Assembly: GCF_017696275.1 (NCBI RefSeq)
Contig: NZ_JAAORF010000003.1
Span: 62,001-126,000 of the forward strand
DNA from: Prochlorococcus marinus XMU1405
Lineage (GTDB): Bacteria > Cyanobacteriota > Cyanobacteriia > PCC-6307 > Cyanobiaceae
Direction: 5' to 3'
Length of the DNA stretch: 64,000 nucleotides
The position numbers and the translations under genes were made by a program. The notes under the pieces were generated by a model. It saw nothing but the letters and a program-made list of their open reading frames with translations. It made no database searches and was not told where the DNA came from. Numbering within the stretch: position 1 is the stretch's first letter; the number at the start of each line of letters is the position of its first letter. Positions 37,150-45,575 of this stretch are shown here, one piece after another.

Positions 37150-37243
37150 ACCTATACTGTATCTACGGTAACAATTAAAGAAAGAAAGATAAGTTTCATA
37201 GCCATGTATCTTTTGATACGGTTAAAGGTTTTTAGTTAAGGTG

Positions 37244-38119
37244 TTAATTTAAGATTTTCACTAATGGATGGCCCAAAGATTCTCTTTCCTCTATCCAGGA
37301 TGATGCAACTTGCCTTGCCAATTTTCGAATCTTTTCAATATATTGTGCACGATCTGTAACTGATATTACTCCTCTAGCATCAAGTAAATTAAAAGTATGA
37401 CTACATTTAAGAACGAAATCAAGTGCTGGATAAGTTAATTTCTTTTCAATTGTAGAAATTGCCTCATATTGGTAAATATCAAATAATTTTCGAAGATTTT
37501 CAGGATTAGATTCATTAAAATTATATGAGCATTGACTTTTTTCAAATTGAAGCCAAATATCACTATATTTTAAATTATTGTTCCAATTTAAGTCCCAAAT
37601 ACTCTCCTTATCTTGCAAAAATATTGCGATCCGCTCTAATCCATAAGTGATTTCAATAGGGATAGGATTACAATCTAATCCTCCACATTGTTGGAAATAA
37701 GTAAATTGAGTAACTTCCATTCCATCCAACCAAACTTCCCAACCTACTCCCCAAGCTCCGAGCGTAGGTGACTCCCAATTATCCTCTACAAATCTTATAT
37801 CATGATTTTTGGGATTAATTCCCAAAGACTCCAAAGATTTCAAATATTTTTCTTGTATTCCCTCAGGTGAAGGTTTAATTATTACTTGATATTGAAAGTA
37901 ATGTTGAGCCCTATTAGGATTATCGCCAAAACGTCCATCTGTAGGTCTTCTACATGGCTCTACATATGCCACACTCCAGGGCTCTGGTCCAATAGCTCTT
38001 AAAAAAGTATGTGGATTCATTGTTCCAGCACCCTTTTCGGTATCATATGGCTGCATAATCAAACAACCTTCTTCTGACCAGAAATTATTTAAATTTTGAA
38101 CTATATTTTGAAAAAACAT
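37244..38119 (-). CDS. glyQ: glycyl-tRNA synthetase alpha subunit
   Basis: 291 residues from ATG 38119 ([10 protein letters not shown]); a TTG one codon earlier is unlikely. Class II motifs are seen: [43 protein letters not shown]-like FGDNPNR, and [17 protein letters not shown]. The beta subunit (glyS) is not in this window. It charges tRNA-Gly. Confidence 0.97.
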   Translation of the reverse strand: MFFQNIVQNLNNFWSEEGCLIMQPYDTEKGAGTMNPHTFLRAIGPEPWSVAYVEPCRRPTDGRFGDNPNRAQHYFQYQVIIKPSPEGIQEKYLKSLESLGINPKNHDIRFVEDNWESPTLGAWGVGWEVWLDGMEVTQFTYFQQCGGLDCNPIPIEITYGLERIAIFLQDKESIWDLNWNNNLKYSDIWLQFEKSQCSYNFNESNPENLRKLFDIYQYEAISTIEKKLTYPALDFVLKCSHTFNLLDARGVISVTDRAQYIEKIRKLARQVASSWIEERESLGHPLVKILN

Positions 38120-38277
38120 CAATTTAAAATATTATAAAAAATTAGTTAAATACCATTAAACATAATAACAAAGGTTAAAAATAAAAATAATTTTTTTGCT
38201 CCAAGTCCTGAAAATTTACAACTAATAAAAAGCTGTCATTAAATTAGATCCCTGACAAAACATAAAATAGAAAATAA

Positions 38278-38664
38278 TTATGTAAAAAAATCCAATGGCA
38301 ATGGTCCAAAAGTATTAGATTCTTTAGAATCTTCGTCATACTGACAAGTTAATAAAATTCCTTCTCCAAGACCATTTTCAGATCTAACAAAAACATTACC
38401 AGTTTTTTGATTACCTTTTAGAAAAACACTTCCATCAGCATGAAGGGAATCTAAATTGCCAAACTTAATTGAGGGATACTTCTTAGAAATTGATCGTAAT
38501 GCTTCAATAGCCTTAGAATCACAAGGTGCCATTATCCCAATTGTTATCCAATCGGTTTTAAAAATATTTACTTCTAGTTCTTTTAATAGTTTTTTTACTT
38601 GACTATCGCTTAAATTAGGCGCAGTCCTAAGACTATTTAAATCAATTAATTCATTAATTTCCAT
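38278..38664 (-). CDS. DUF1824 family protein
   Basis: A 128-residue soluble protein with the DUF1824 pattern: DWITIGIMAPC in the middle, KYPSIKFGNLDSL and a C-terminal GEGILLTCQY...GPLPLDFF. The family is restricted to cyanobacteria and relatives and has no assigned function. It is followed on the same strand after glyQ spacing of 159 bases. Confidence 0.75.
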   Translation of the reverse strand: MEINELIDLNSLRTAPNLSDSQVKKLLKELEVNIFKTDWITIGIMAPCDSKAIEALRSISKKYPSIKFGNLDSLHADGSVFLKGNQKTGNVFVRSENGLGEGILLTCQYDEDSKESNTFGPLPLDFFT

Positions 38665-38689
38665 TAAATTTATTTCTTAAAAAAAATTC

Positions 38690-39022
38690 TTAGCCAAATG
38701 TTCTTCCATTCCAAGCCCATAGTGAAGCAGGTACATCCTCAAAAGAGATGTAAATCTTATCTATTGGAATTCCCATTTTCTTAAATACAAAATCGGATAT
38801 TGGCTTTGCCATTTCTGAAGGATTTAAAGAACCTATTGACTTGATTTCTAAAAAGCAAGAAGGGCTCTCATCATCAAAATACATTTGGCAATTATCATCT
38901 AGTTTGGCCATAACAAATCGTTTTGATTTATTAGTTAAAGATGAAATTAAAAATGAAATTTCTTCGAGAAATTTTTTTTTATCATCTACTTTTGCTGAAG
39001 TCGAAACATTAATGTAAGGCAT
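38690..39022 (-). CDS. MIF/phenylpyruvate tautomerase-like protein
   Basis: A 110-residue tautomerase-fold protein with the catalytic Pro directly after Met (MPYINVSTSAKV), SKRFVMAKLDD and IGSLNPSE, and ending NGRTFG as in plant and cyanobacterial light-inducible LS1-like members. It forms trimers in homologues. The true substrate in cyanobacteria is unknown. It lies 25 bases upstream of the DUF1824 gene. Confidence 0.85.
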   Translation of the reverse strand: MPYINVSTSAKVDDKKKFLEEISFLISSLTNKSKRFVMAKLDDNCQMYFDDESPSCFLEIKSIGSLNPSEMAKPISDFVFKKMGIPIDKIYISFEDVPASLWAWNGRTFG

Positions 39023-39024
39023 AT

Positions 39025-39195
39025 CTATGCAACAAAAGAATCTTTTTCAGAATCACTTTTTAAATAAACAATTTTATTTTTTAAACTTTTTTTTGATGAT
39101 AGATATGCCATATCGTATGCACTTATTCCGTTTTTGTAAGGATTGAAAAGAGCATTTTTAAACCTATTTTTTTTACTCCTTTTGAACTCAATCAT
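39025..39195 (-). CDS. small basic hypothetical protein (56 aa)
   Basis: An open frame from ATG 39195 to TAG 39025, two bases before the tautomerase gene on the same strand, so it is probably the operon's first gene. The sequence is strongly basic with FKNALFNPYKNGISAYDMAY in the middle and SSKKSLKNK after it. No family recognised. The tight spacing supports it being real. Confidence 0.5.
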   Translation of the reverse strand: MIEFKRSKKNRFKNALFNPYKNGISAYDMAYLSSKKSLKNKIVYLKSDSEKDSFVA

Positions 39196-39350
39196 TATTA
39201 ATTAAACAATTAATTAATAATTTAACTTTATTTGAATAGATGTCTAGTTTTTTATAGAATTTTGAAATTAATTAAATAAAAATAAATTTCTAAAACACAA
39301 TTGAAATTTCTATTTATTAAATTTAATGAATAAATACTAAATTAATTATT

Positions 39351-39989
39351 TTGGAAGTTTTAAATCAATACCAAAGAAAAAAACTTGATGAGAGTAATGA
39401 TGAAGAATTTTATTCTAATCCAAAATTTGTCTATCATCTAGATGCAAATTTCAGGCAAAATCTATCAGATTTATATGAAAAAGAAATTGATAATAACTCA
39501 ACTGTTCTTGATTTAATGTCAAGTTGGGATAGTTATTTACCTAAAGGGAAACAATATAAAAAAGTTATTGGGCATGGATTAAACCAACAAGAACTTGAGA
39601 AAAACAAAATATTTGATACTTATTGGATACAAAATTTCAATCTTAACCAAGAAATTCCGCTAGAGAACGAAAGTGTAGATTATTGCTTAATGGTGGCTGC
39701 ATGGCAATATTTACAATTTCCAGAGAATTTAACAAAAGAAATGGCTAGAATTTTGAGTGATAAGGGCAAGATTATTATTGCTTTTTCAAACAGAGCATTT
39801 TGGCATAAAGCTCCTAACATATGGACTTCATCTACTGAAGAGGAAAGAGTCAGGTATGTAAGAAAAGTATTAATTACAAATGGATTTAATATGCCAAAAA
39901 TCATTAAAAAGTTTAATGAACCTGCGCTTAATATTTTTAATTTTTTAAATAAAGACCCATTTTATTGTTTAATCGCAACTAAACAGTAA
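39351..39989 (+). CDS. SAM-dependent methyltransferase-like protein
   Basis: A 212-residue class I methyltransferase-type fold: VLDLMSSWDSYLP is the SAM motif I region, NQEIPLENESVDYCLMVAAW the acidic strand, and MARILSDKGKIIIAFSNR motif III. The start is TTG 39351 (an A+T-rich 155-base gap precedes). The glycine-rich loop is reduced (MSSWD), so the substrate and even activity are uncertain. Confidence 0.75.
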   Translation: MEVLNQYQRKKLDESNDEEFYSNPKFVYHLDANFRQNLSDLYEKEIDNNSTVLDLMSSWDSYLPKGKQYKKVIGHGLNQQELEKNKIFDTYWIQNFNLNQEIPLENESVDYCLMVAAWQYLQFPENLTKEMARILSDKGKIIIAFSNRAFWHKAPNIWTSSTEEERVRYVRKVLITNGFNMPKIIKKFNEPALNIFNFLNKDPFYCLIATKQ

Positions 39990-40094
39990 ATGATTACTAG
40001 TATTACACTAGAAGAGTTTGTAAAAATTTATCAACAATAATTCATAGCCATACTTTTAAATTTTTACTAATATTGGGTAGTTAAAATTAATCAT

Positions 40095-40340
40095 ATGGGT
40101 TCTAAAAGAGAAAAATATCCTGAAAAATGTCCTTGGGATCTCGGACCTAATCAACATTTAGCCAAAGAGGAGAACTGGACTTTAAGATTAGGAGAAGCAA
40201 ATGTATGTTTTAGCAAAAATAAATTGGATAATAATTATTTTCATGTAATTAGCAATGAAAATGAAGAACAGATTTTAGCTTTTAGAGCAAGACTCCTTTA
40301 TCAAAAATTACTTGATAAAGGCTTTAGGCTGGTTGAATAA
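40095..40340 (+). CDS. small conserved hypothetical protein
   Basis: An 81-residue soluble protein with KCPWDLGPNQHLAKEENW near the N-terminus and ILAFRARLLYQKLLDKGFRL at the end. I believe it occurs in other Prochlorococcus but know no function. It converges on the DUF3386 gene with a 4-base gap. Confidence 0.55.
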   Translation: MGSKREKYPEKCPWDLGPNQHLAKEENWTLRLGEANVCFSKNKLDNNYFHVISNENEEQILAFRARLLYQKLLDKGFRLVE

Positions 40341-40344
40341 AAAT

Positions 40345-40998
40345 CTAATTTAATAAACATAATTCATCGAATACAAACTTTTGTGTTTCTTCGTCTTGAT
40401 TTCGGTTTATAAATTTTATTGTCCTGGAATTTAATATCCAATAACCCTTTTTATCTATATTTACAAATTCATCTTCGTATTCCATTTTTTGAGAATTCGC
40501 CTTAAGTGTATTTGGATCAATTTGTTGACTACTGTATTTTTTACTAAGGGTGCCTATTCCTGTATCTAAGAATTCTTCCACAAAAATCTCAATTATAGTT
40601 CCATGAATTTTTCTATAGACCATATTTATACAATCATTTTTAACTCTATATTTATCACCTTGATTCTTACCTGAAACACTCATTTCAATCCCACTTTCAG
40701 AATTTTTTATTAAATTGAAATTATTTTCTGAATGCACAGATGTAAAATCTCTTTTTACCCTATGAATACATACTTCAAATAATTGAGAGGCAATACTTTT
40801 AACAATTTTTTGATCTTCTATTTTTTGAATATTTGGTTTAAAGTCTTTACCCAATAAGAATTCACCTTCATGTGCATTATTATTAACAAAAAAAATACAT
40901 TTACCTCTGTAACCATTAAATTCATCATTCCAGGTGTACCTATTTTCATAAGCTTTTCGAAAAATCTCCTTACAATTAACTTCTCTTTGATTCTCCAT
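40345..40998 (-). CDS. DUF3386-like protein
   Basis: A 217-residue soluble protein. The opening IFRKAYENRYTWNDEFNGYRG matches how I remember the cyanobacterial DUF3386 family, and the rest is beta-rich with no catalytic motif. It lies upstream of nothing on its strand and converges on a small gene. Function unknown; the family call is from memory. Confidence 0.65.
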   Translation of the reverse strand: MENQREVNCKEIFRKAYENRYTWNDEFNGYRGKCIFFVNNNAHEGEFLLGKDFKPNIQKIEDQKIVKSIASQLFEVCIHRVKRDFTSVHSENNFNLIKNSESGIEMSVSGKNQGDKYRVKNDCINMVYRKIHGTIIEIFVEEFLDTGIGTLSKKYSSQQIDPNTLKANSQKMEYEDEFVNIDKKGYWILNSRTIKFINRNQDEETQKFVFDELCLLN

Positions 40999-41032
40999 TA
41001 ATTTTTAAATGCGTTTTGCAATTCTACAAAAA

Positions 41033-41060
41033 AAAACCTCCCCTTTGGAGGAGAGGTTTT
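41033..41060 (-). terminator. terminator of pcb
   Basis: Minus strand AACCTCTCC-TCCAAA-GGGGAGGTT stem-loop (one T-G pair) followed by a run of nine T, 10 bases after the pcb stop. Confidence 0.85.
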
Positions 41061-41069
41061 TAGATTGAA

Positions 41070-42128
41070 CTAGTTTTGAGTAATTTTTGTATTTTCAATA
41101 TTATCAAATGCTTGACCAATTTTCTTAAAGTCAAATCCCATTGCTCTTAAGGCATGCCAAAGATGACCTTGTAAGAAAAAGAATCCCAAATAGAAATGAG
41201 TATTAGCAAGCCAAGCTCTTGAACTGTATGCACCTGATCCCAAATCAACAGTATCAGTAAAATAAGGTGCGAATTCAAATTGAAGTTTTAAAGGCTCTCC
41301 GTATAGATCAACTGGATATATGGTTGTATTTGAAGCACACCAGAAAGCAGCAACAAAAGCCATATAAGAAACACCAACTACTGAGTAAGACAAAATAGCC
41401 TCAGCACCAAGTAATCCTTTCCCTTTAAATTCTGTATATTCTCCAAATTGTTTCGTACAAATATGGAAAACTCCTCCAATAATTTCGAGGAATGCTAAGA
41501 AAGCATGTCCTCCCATAACATCTTCAAGACTATCTATTTTTAAAAAATCAAATTGATGATTCCAGATAGCAGCAATATCTAAATTGTAAACAACTTGCCT
41601 TGTAGATCCTATCGCCGGGTCGTAAATTCCATGAATACGAGCCCATTCCACGAACATTATTGCTCCTAGGCCAAGGAAGATCAGATGATGACCAAGAATA
41701 AACGTTAATTTATCTGGATCATCCCACTCAAAATCAAATTTTTGTGGCTTACTATTTTCTGGATAATCTCCAAGATCGCCTGCAAATTTATTGGAATGTA
41801 ATAATCCTCCAGCACCTAAAACAGCTGAGAAAATTAGATGTAATGTGCAAATTACAACAATTCCATATGGTTCTGTAATAACACCATTTTCAACGCCACC
41901 AATTCCAATACCCGCAAGGTGAGGCAAAACAATTGCTTTTTGTGCACCCATTGGAATACTGGCGTCGTAACGAGCCAATTCGAATAATCCAAAAGCTCCT
42001 GCCCAGAACATCATTAATCCTGCATGGGCAGCATGAGCTGCTATGAATTTACCTGAACGGCCAACAACACCAGAATTTCCTGCGTACCAGTCATAGGTGA
42101 CATCAGATTTTCCGTAAGTTTGTAACAC
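41070..42128 (-). CDS. pcb: Pcb chlorophyll a/b-binding antenna protein (IsiA/CP43-related)
   Basis: A 352-residue six-span antenna of the CP43/IsiA family, lacking the large lumenal loop of CP43. It starts MLQTYGKSDVTYDWYAGNSG and contains SGKFIAAHAAHAGLMMFWAGA, HLIFSAVLGAGGLLH, FILGHHLIFLG, GGHAFLAFLEIIGG and SRAWLANTHFYLGFFFLQGH, with chlorophyll-ligand His throughout. The last part is close to IsiA. It follows isiB on the same strand (144-base gap), which suggests an iron-responsive antenna, but general light harvesting is the alternative. Confidence 0.92.
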   Translation of the reverse strand: MLQTYGKSDVTYDWYAGNSGVVGRSGKFIAAHAAHAGLMMFWAGAFGLFELARYDASIPMGAQKAIVLPHLAGIGIGGVENGVITEPYGIVVICTLHLIFSAVLGAGGLLHSNKFAGDLGDYPENSKPQKFDFEWDDPDKLTFILGHHLIFLGLGAIMFVEWARIHGIYDPAIGSTRQVVYNLDIAAIWNHQFDFLKIDSLEDVMGGHAFLAFLEIIGGVFHICTKQFGEYTEFKGKGLLGAEAILSYSVVGVSYMAFVAAFWCASNTTIYPVDLYGEPLKLQFEFAPYFTDTVDLGSGAYSSRAWLANTHFYLGFFFLQGHLWHALRAMGFDFKKIGQAFDNIENTKITQN

Positions 42129-42272
42129 TTGATTTAAGTAAACAGCAAGTTGAGCTTATTGCTATTCAGTATGTTTTCTTACATGTTCTTTACAGATTTA
42201 ATTACTAATGTAAAAAAAACATATTGTGAAAGAACAAATGTTACAAATTAGGCAAGTAATGTCTTTGAAAGC

Positions 42273-42797
42273 TTACGCCAATGAAGGGATTTCGCCCTTC
42301 AGCTGAGAAGCCCATGTTTCAAGACGAGAATCGGTCAAATCAGATTCACTATCCTCATCAAGAGGTAAACCACAAAAGCTTTCTCCAATAACGCTTTTGG
42401 ACTCATCAAAGGTATAAGTAGATTTATCTACATAACCGACCATTTCGGCGCCTGCCTTAGTAAAGTAGCTATGAAGTTCTTCCATGGCATCGCAATAATT
42501 TTCTGTATACGTTGAAGAATCTCCTAAGCCAAAAATTGCAACTTTTTTTCCTGTTAAACTTAGTTCTCCAATATCCTCTAGAATTGAATCCCAAGCAGTT
42601 CCTGATCTTTCTTCATCTGCTCCGGTGTTCCAAGTTGGTATCCCACAGATAATCCCGTCAAGGCCTTCGAATTCCGAGAGGTCATCTACATCAGATACAT
42701 CTTTAGGTGCTTCTGCTGAAGAAATAAAGTTGTGAAGACGATCAGCTACGTCTTCAGTTTTTCCAGTTGTAGTTGCGTAATAAATTCCTACAGTCAT
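42273..42797 (-). CDS. isiB: flavodoxin
   Basis: A 174-residue long-chain flavodoxin. FMN phosphate loop TTGKTED (residues 10-16; the consensus is TxTGxT), the 60s loop IPTWNTGADEE with Trp, and the 90s loop GLGDSSTYTENYCDA with Tyr. It replaces ferredoxin at PSI when iron is scarce. It is upstream of pcb on the same strand and divergent from the peroxiredoxin-like gene. Confidence 0.97.
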   Translation of the reverse strand: MTVGIYYATTTGKTEDVADRLHNFISSAEAPKDVSDVDDLSEFEGLDGIICGIPTWNTGADEERSGTAWDSILEDIGELSLTGKKVAIFGLGDSSTYTENYCDAMEELHSYFTKAGAEMVGYVDKSTYTFDESKSVIGESFCGLPLDEDSESDLTDSRLETWASQLKGEIPSLA

Positions 42798-42937
42798 AAC
42801 TTCAAAATGTTTACCTTAAAATAATAAAATCTAAAAAGATTAAATTAATTTCTTTAAAAACTTTTTCATGTAAAATTTTATACTAATTAAAGTATGAAAA
42901 ATTTTTTTTAAAAAATTTATAAAAATATTTAAACTTC

Positions 42938-43672
42938 GTGACTGACAAACTTCAAAATGACATTAAAAATCTTGTTGAAGAACTCAACCTCAAAGGAGTA
43001 AAAAAATTCAAATTAATTGTTTTATTTGGTTTGTTGGGAGATTTTGACAGCGTTGAATATGCAATAAATTTAAAAAATTTTATCAATAACCATCAAGATA
43101 AAAATTTAGATATTTTTGCAATTGCGATTGGCAACCAAAATGGGAAACAAAAATTCTGTAAATTTACCGGATTCCTTGAAGAAAATTTATTAGTTGTTTC
43201 TGATAACCAAATACACAAAAATCTAAAAGTCTCAAGAGGTTTAGATTTAGGTTTAGGTGGCTGGATCAATATGCTTTTGATGCTATCTGGGATAAATTCT
43301 TTTAAAACAATCAAAGAAGTTTTTAGAGGTTACACTGGCGACCGAAAAGCAAAGCAAATCTATTCAGAATTTGATGAAATTGAAGTTTTTAAATTTCTAA
43401 AATTTTCAGGTAATTCTTTTAAACAGGTTTTTGGGGCTGGTTATTTGAGACCATTTGAATTAGCAACATTTAGATTAAAGAATATGAATGAAATAATTCA
43501 AAATTGGAGTGATTATATTCTTCATGAAAAATATCTTCCTCAAAGAGGAGCTTCTTTTTTATTAAATGATAAAAATCAACTTATTTATAAATTTTTTTCA
43601 AATGATGTTCTTGGATATTCATCAAATATGAGGGATCCATTAGGATTTCTATCTGATTTTATTAAGGAGTAG
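42938..43672 (+). CDS. AhpC/TSA (peroxiredoxin-like fold) family protein
   Basis: A 244-residue protein starting at GTG 42938. The N-terminal half resembles thioredoxin-fold peroxiredoxin-like proteins (KFKLIVLFGLLGDFDSVEYA, then IFAIAIGNQNG and GLDLGLGG). The usual peroxidatic Cys position has no Cys, and only one Cys (KFCKFTGF) is nearby, so a classical peroxidase mechanism is unlikely. It is divergent from isiB and 14 bases before SemiSWEET. Confidence 0.7.
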   Translation: MTDKLQNDIKNLVEELNLKGVKKFKLIVLFGLLGDFDSVEYAINLKNFINNHQDKNLDIFAIAIGNQNGKQKFCKFTGFLEENLLVVSDNQIHKNLKVSRGLDLGLGGWINMLLMLSGINSFKTIKEVFRGYTGDRKAKQIYSEFDEIEVFKFLKFSGNSFKQVFGAGYLRPFELATFRLKNMNEIIQNWSDYILHEKYLPQRGASFLLNDKNQLIYKFFSNDVLGYSSNMRDPLGFLSDFIKE

Positions 43673-43686
43673 TTATTAAAGCTTTT

Positions 43687-43956
43687 ATGAGTGTAGACAT
43701 ATTTGGATATTTTGCCGCGATTTTGACAACAGCTGCATTTCTTCCTCAATTGCTAAAGACTCTTAAAACAAAAAAGGCAGATGATGTTTCTTTGACAACT
43801 TTAATAATGTTTATTATTGGAGTCTTATCTTGGATTATTTACGGTTTTAAAATATCTTCTTTACCAATATTAATTGCTAATTTGATAACCTTAATTTTAA
43901 ATCTTTTGATATTGATTTCAAAAATATATTTTTCAAAGGGTTTTAGTAAGAAATAA
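43687..43956 (+). CDS. SemiSWEET-type PQ-loop transporter
   Basis: An 89-residue three-span protein with the PQ motif (TTAAFLPQLLKTLKTKKADD) and GVLSWIIYGF, typical of SemiSWEET half-transporters that dimerise to move sugars. The substrate here is unknown. It is 14 bases after the peroxiredoxin-like gene, probably one transcript. Confidence 0.88.
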   Translation: MSVDIFGYFAAILTTAAFLPQLLKTLKTKKADDVSLTTLIMFIIGVLSWIIYGFKISSLPILIANLITLILNLLILISKIYFSKGFSKK

Positions 43957-44029
43957 TCATATCAATAGTATTAAATTATAGAGATATTATTTATATTTTA
44001 TTTATCATAAGACTAATTTTTTTCTTATA

Positions 44030-44254
44030 TTGAAAACTACAAAATGCTGGGTTTGGTTTAAAGGTAGCCTCAACAACGGTGGTTTTTGGAAAGAGGGTTT
44101 TTCTTGTACTTTTGATGATCAACCAGGCGTTTTAATAGAAAGTCCTGCTTACGTCACTTGTAGAGTCCCCACTTGGAGAGTTTTAACTAAAGAACCAGAA
44201 GATTTATATAAATCTCCTTTAATTCCTGATAAAGCAGTATGGAAAATAATTTAA
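44030..44254 (+). CDS. small conserved hypothetical protein
   Basis: A 74-residue protein starting at TTG 44030 (KTTKCWVWFKGSLNNGGFW). It is rich in Trp, with three Cys and a C-terminal YKSPLIPDKAVWKI. I believe it is conserved in marine picocyanobacteria; function is unknown. Confidence 0.6.
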   Translation: MKTTKCWVWFKGSLNNGGFWKEGFSCTFDDQPGVLIESPAYVTCRVPTWRVLTKEPEDLYKSPLIPDKAVWKII

Positions 44255-44329
44255 TTCATCATTACATAAAAACTTTTTGACTGTGCTTCGGCAAGTTAAT
44301 ATTGCTTTATTAAATACTTAATTAATACC

Positions 44330-45241
44330 ATTTACTCTCTCTTTATAAATATTATCCCTTTCTTAATTTTTGGTTTTCTTCTTGGGAAAAAGAATCCAAA
44401 GATTTCTAAATATATTGCAAGACCTTTAATAAGATTTGGCATTCCATTAAGTGTAATGGGTCTTCTTTTAAAGGAGGGTATAGATTTAAACCTAATTAAA
44501 AGCGCATTTTTAGCTTTCTTCCTTCTTGGATTTCTAATAATAATAATCAATAAATTCACAATATTTAAAAACAAGCTTTCAAATTACACTTTGCAGCTTG
44601 CTGGGCTCATAGGTAATACTTCATTTCTTGGAATACCAATTGCTATAGCTCTTCTACCTTCCACAACTATTAACTTCACTATCGGATTTGACTTAGGAAC
44701 AACACTATTCGCTTGGATATTTGGACCTTTTTTTCTTCAAGAAAATTTCCAAAACAAGAACATCCCAAATATCAAAGGCTTATTTAACGCGTTAATAAAT
44801 AGTCCTGCGTCAAGAGGTATCATTGGTGTACTTTTGGCATATCTTTTACATATCAATGGGATATTAGGCAGTTTCCTTTGGATACCTGCAAGAATAGTCA
44901 TCGCATTGGCAATAATAATTGTGGGGACAAGACTTGGAATAATCACAAATCAAAAGGGTGAGATTTTTGCTCTCAGTGAAGAAATTAGATTTTCAATTTT
45001 ATTAAAGTTATTTATCCTTCCTTTTATTGTTTTTTTGATAAGTAAATTTTTAAATTTTGACTTATATCAATCATCAGCAGTAATTCTTCAGGCAGGAACC
45101 CCAACGGCAATATCAACAATTTTAATGGCAGAGGCTTATGACGTGAAACAAAAAATAGCTTCAAAAATTCTTTTTACTACAACTTTAATTTCAATAGTTA
45201 CAATTCCTCTCTTAAAAATTCTCATAAGTGCGTTCAACTAA
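44330..45241 (+). CDS. AEC-family auxin-efflux-carrier-like transporter
   Basis: ATG 44456 gives 261 residues, but the frame is open back to a stop at 44297-44299, and the upstream 42 codons encode the expected first span and loop (LFINIIPFLIFGFLLGKKNP, then RPLIRFGIPLSV). No ATG, GTG or TTG exists there; ATT 44330 is the most plausible start, giving 303 residues. About nine to ten spans, with NTSFLGIPIAIAL and QAGTPTAISTI as in AEC permeases. The substrate is an unknown organic acid. Confidence 0.75.
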   Translation: MYSLFINIIPFLIFGFLLGKKNPKISKYIARPLIRFGIPLSVMGLLLKEGIDLNLIKSAFLAFFLLGFLIIIINKFTIFKNKLSNYTLQLAGLIGNTSFLGIPIAIALLPSTTINFTIGFDLGTTLFAWIFGPFFLQENFQNKNIPNIKGLFNALINSPASRGIIGVLLAYLLHINGILGSFLWIPARIVIALAIIIVGTRLGIITNQKGEIFALSEEIRFSILLKLFILPFIVFLISKFLNFDLYQSSAVILQAGTPTAISTILMAEAYDVKQKIASKILFTTTLISIVTIPLLKILISAFN

Positions 45242-45323
45242 ATCATTTAAAAAAATATGCACTATTAATGAAAATTGTAAAGATAATATCCTGATAACTA
45301 CATAATGTCTTAAGATTTAGATT

Positions 45324-45575
45324 ATGAAGTCAGCGAACCCTGAAAATGAATATATCCCTTTAGATCTCAGGATTTCTGTGAGAAGGGATACTCTTAGGCT
45401 AATCTCAGAGATGGCTCAAGATATGGGAATAAGCATTAATGAAGTTTTTAGTTTTTTAGCCGAGGATTCTGTCGTCGATCTTGAATTAATTGAAGAATTA
45501 AATGAAATTGAAATCCCCACTAAGTGCAGTCTTGAGGATCTTAAAAACGCCCTTCTTAGGAAGAAGCTTTGTTAG
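45324..45575 (+). CDS. small protein with ribbon-helix-helix-like N-terminus
   Basis: An 83-residue protein. Residues about 12-48 (DLRISVRRDTLRLISEMAQD, then MGISINEVFSFLAE) look like a beta-strand and two helices of a ribbon-helix-helix DNA-binding domain. The C-terminal half is acidic, then basic at the end. No toxin partner is adjacent. It overlaps the convergent glycosyltransferase by 4 bases. Confidence 0.55.
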   Translation: MKSANPENEYIPLDLRISVRRDTLRLISEMAQDMGISINEVFSFLAEDSVVDLELIEELNEIEIPTKCSLEDLKNALLRKKLC

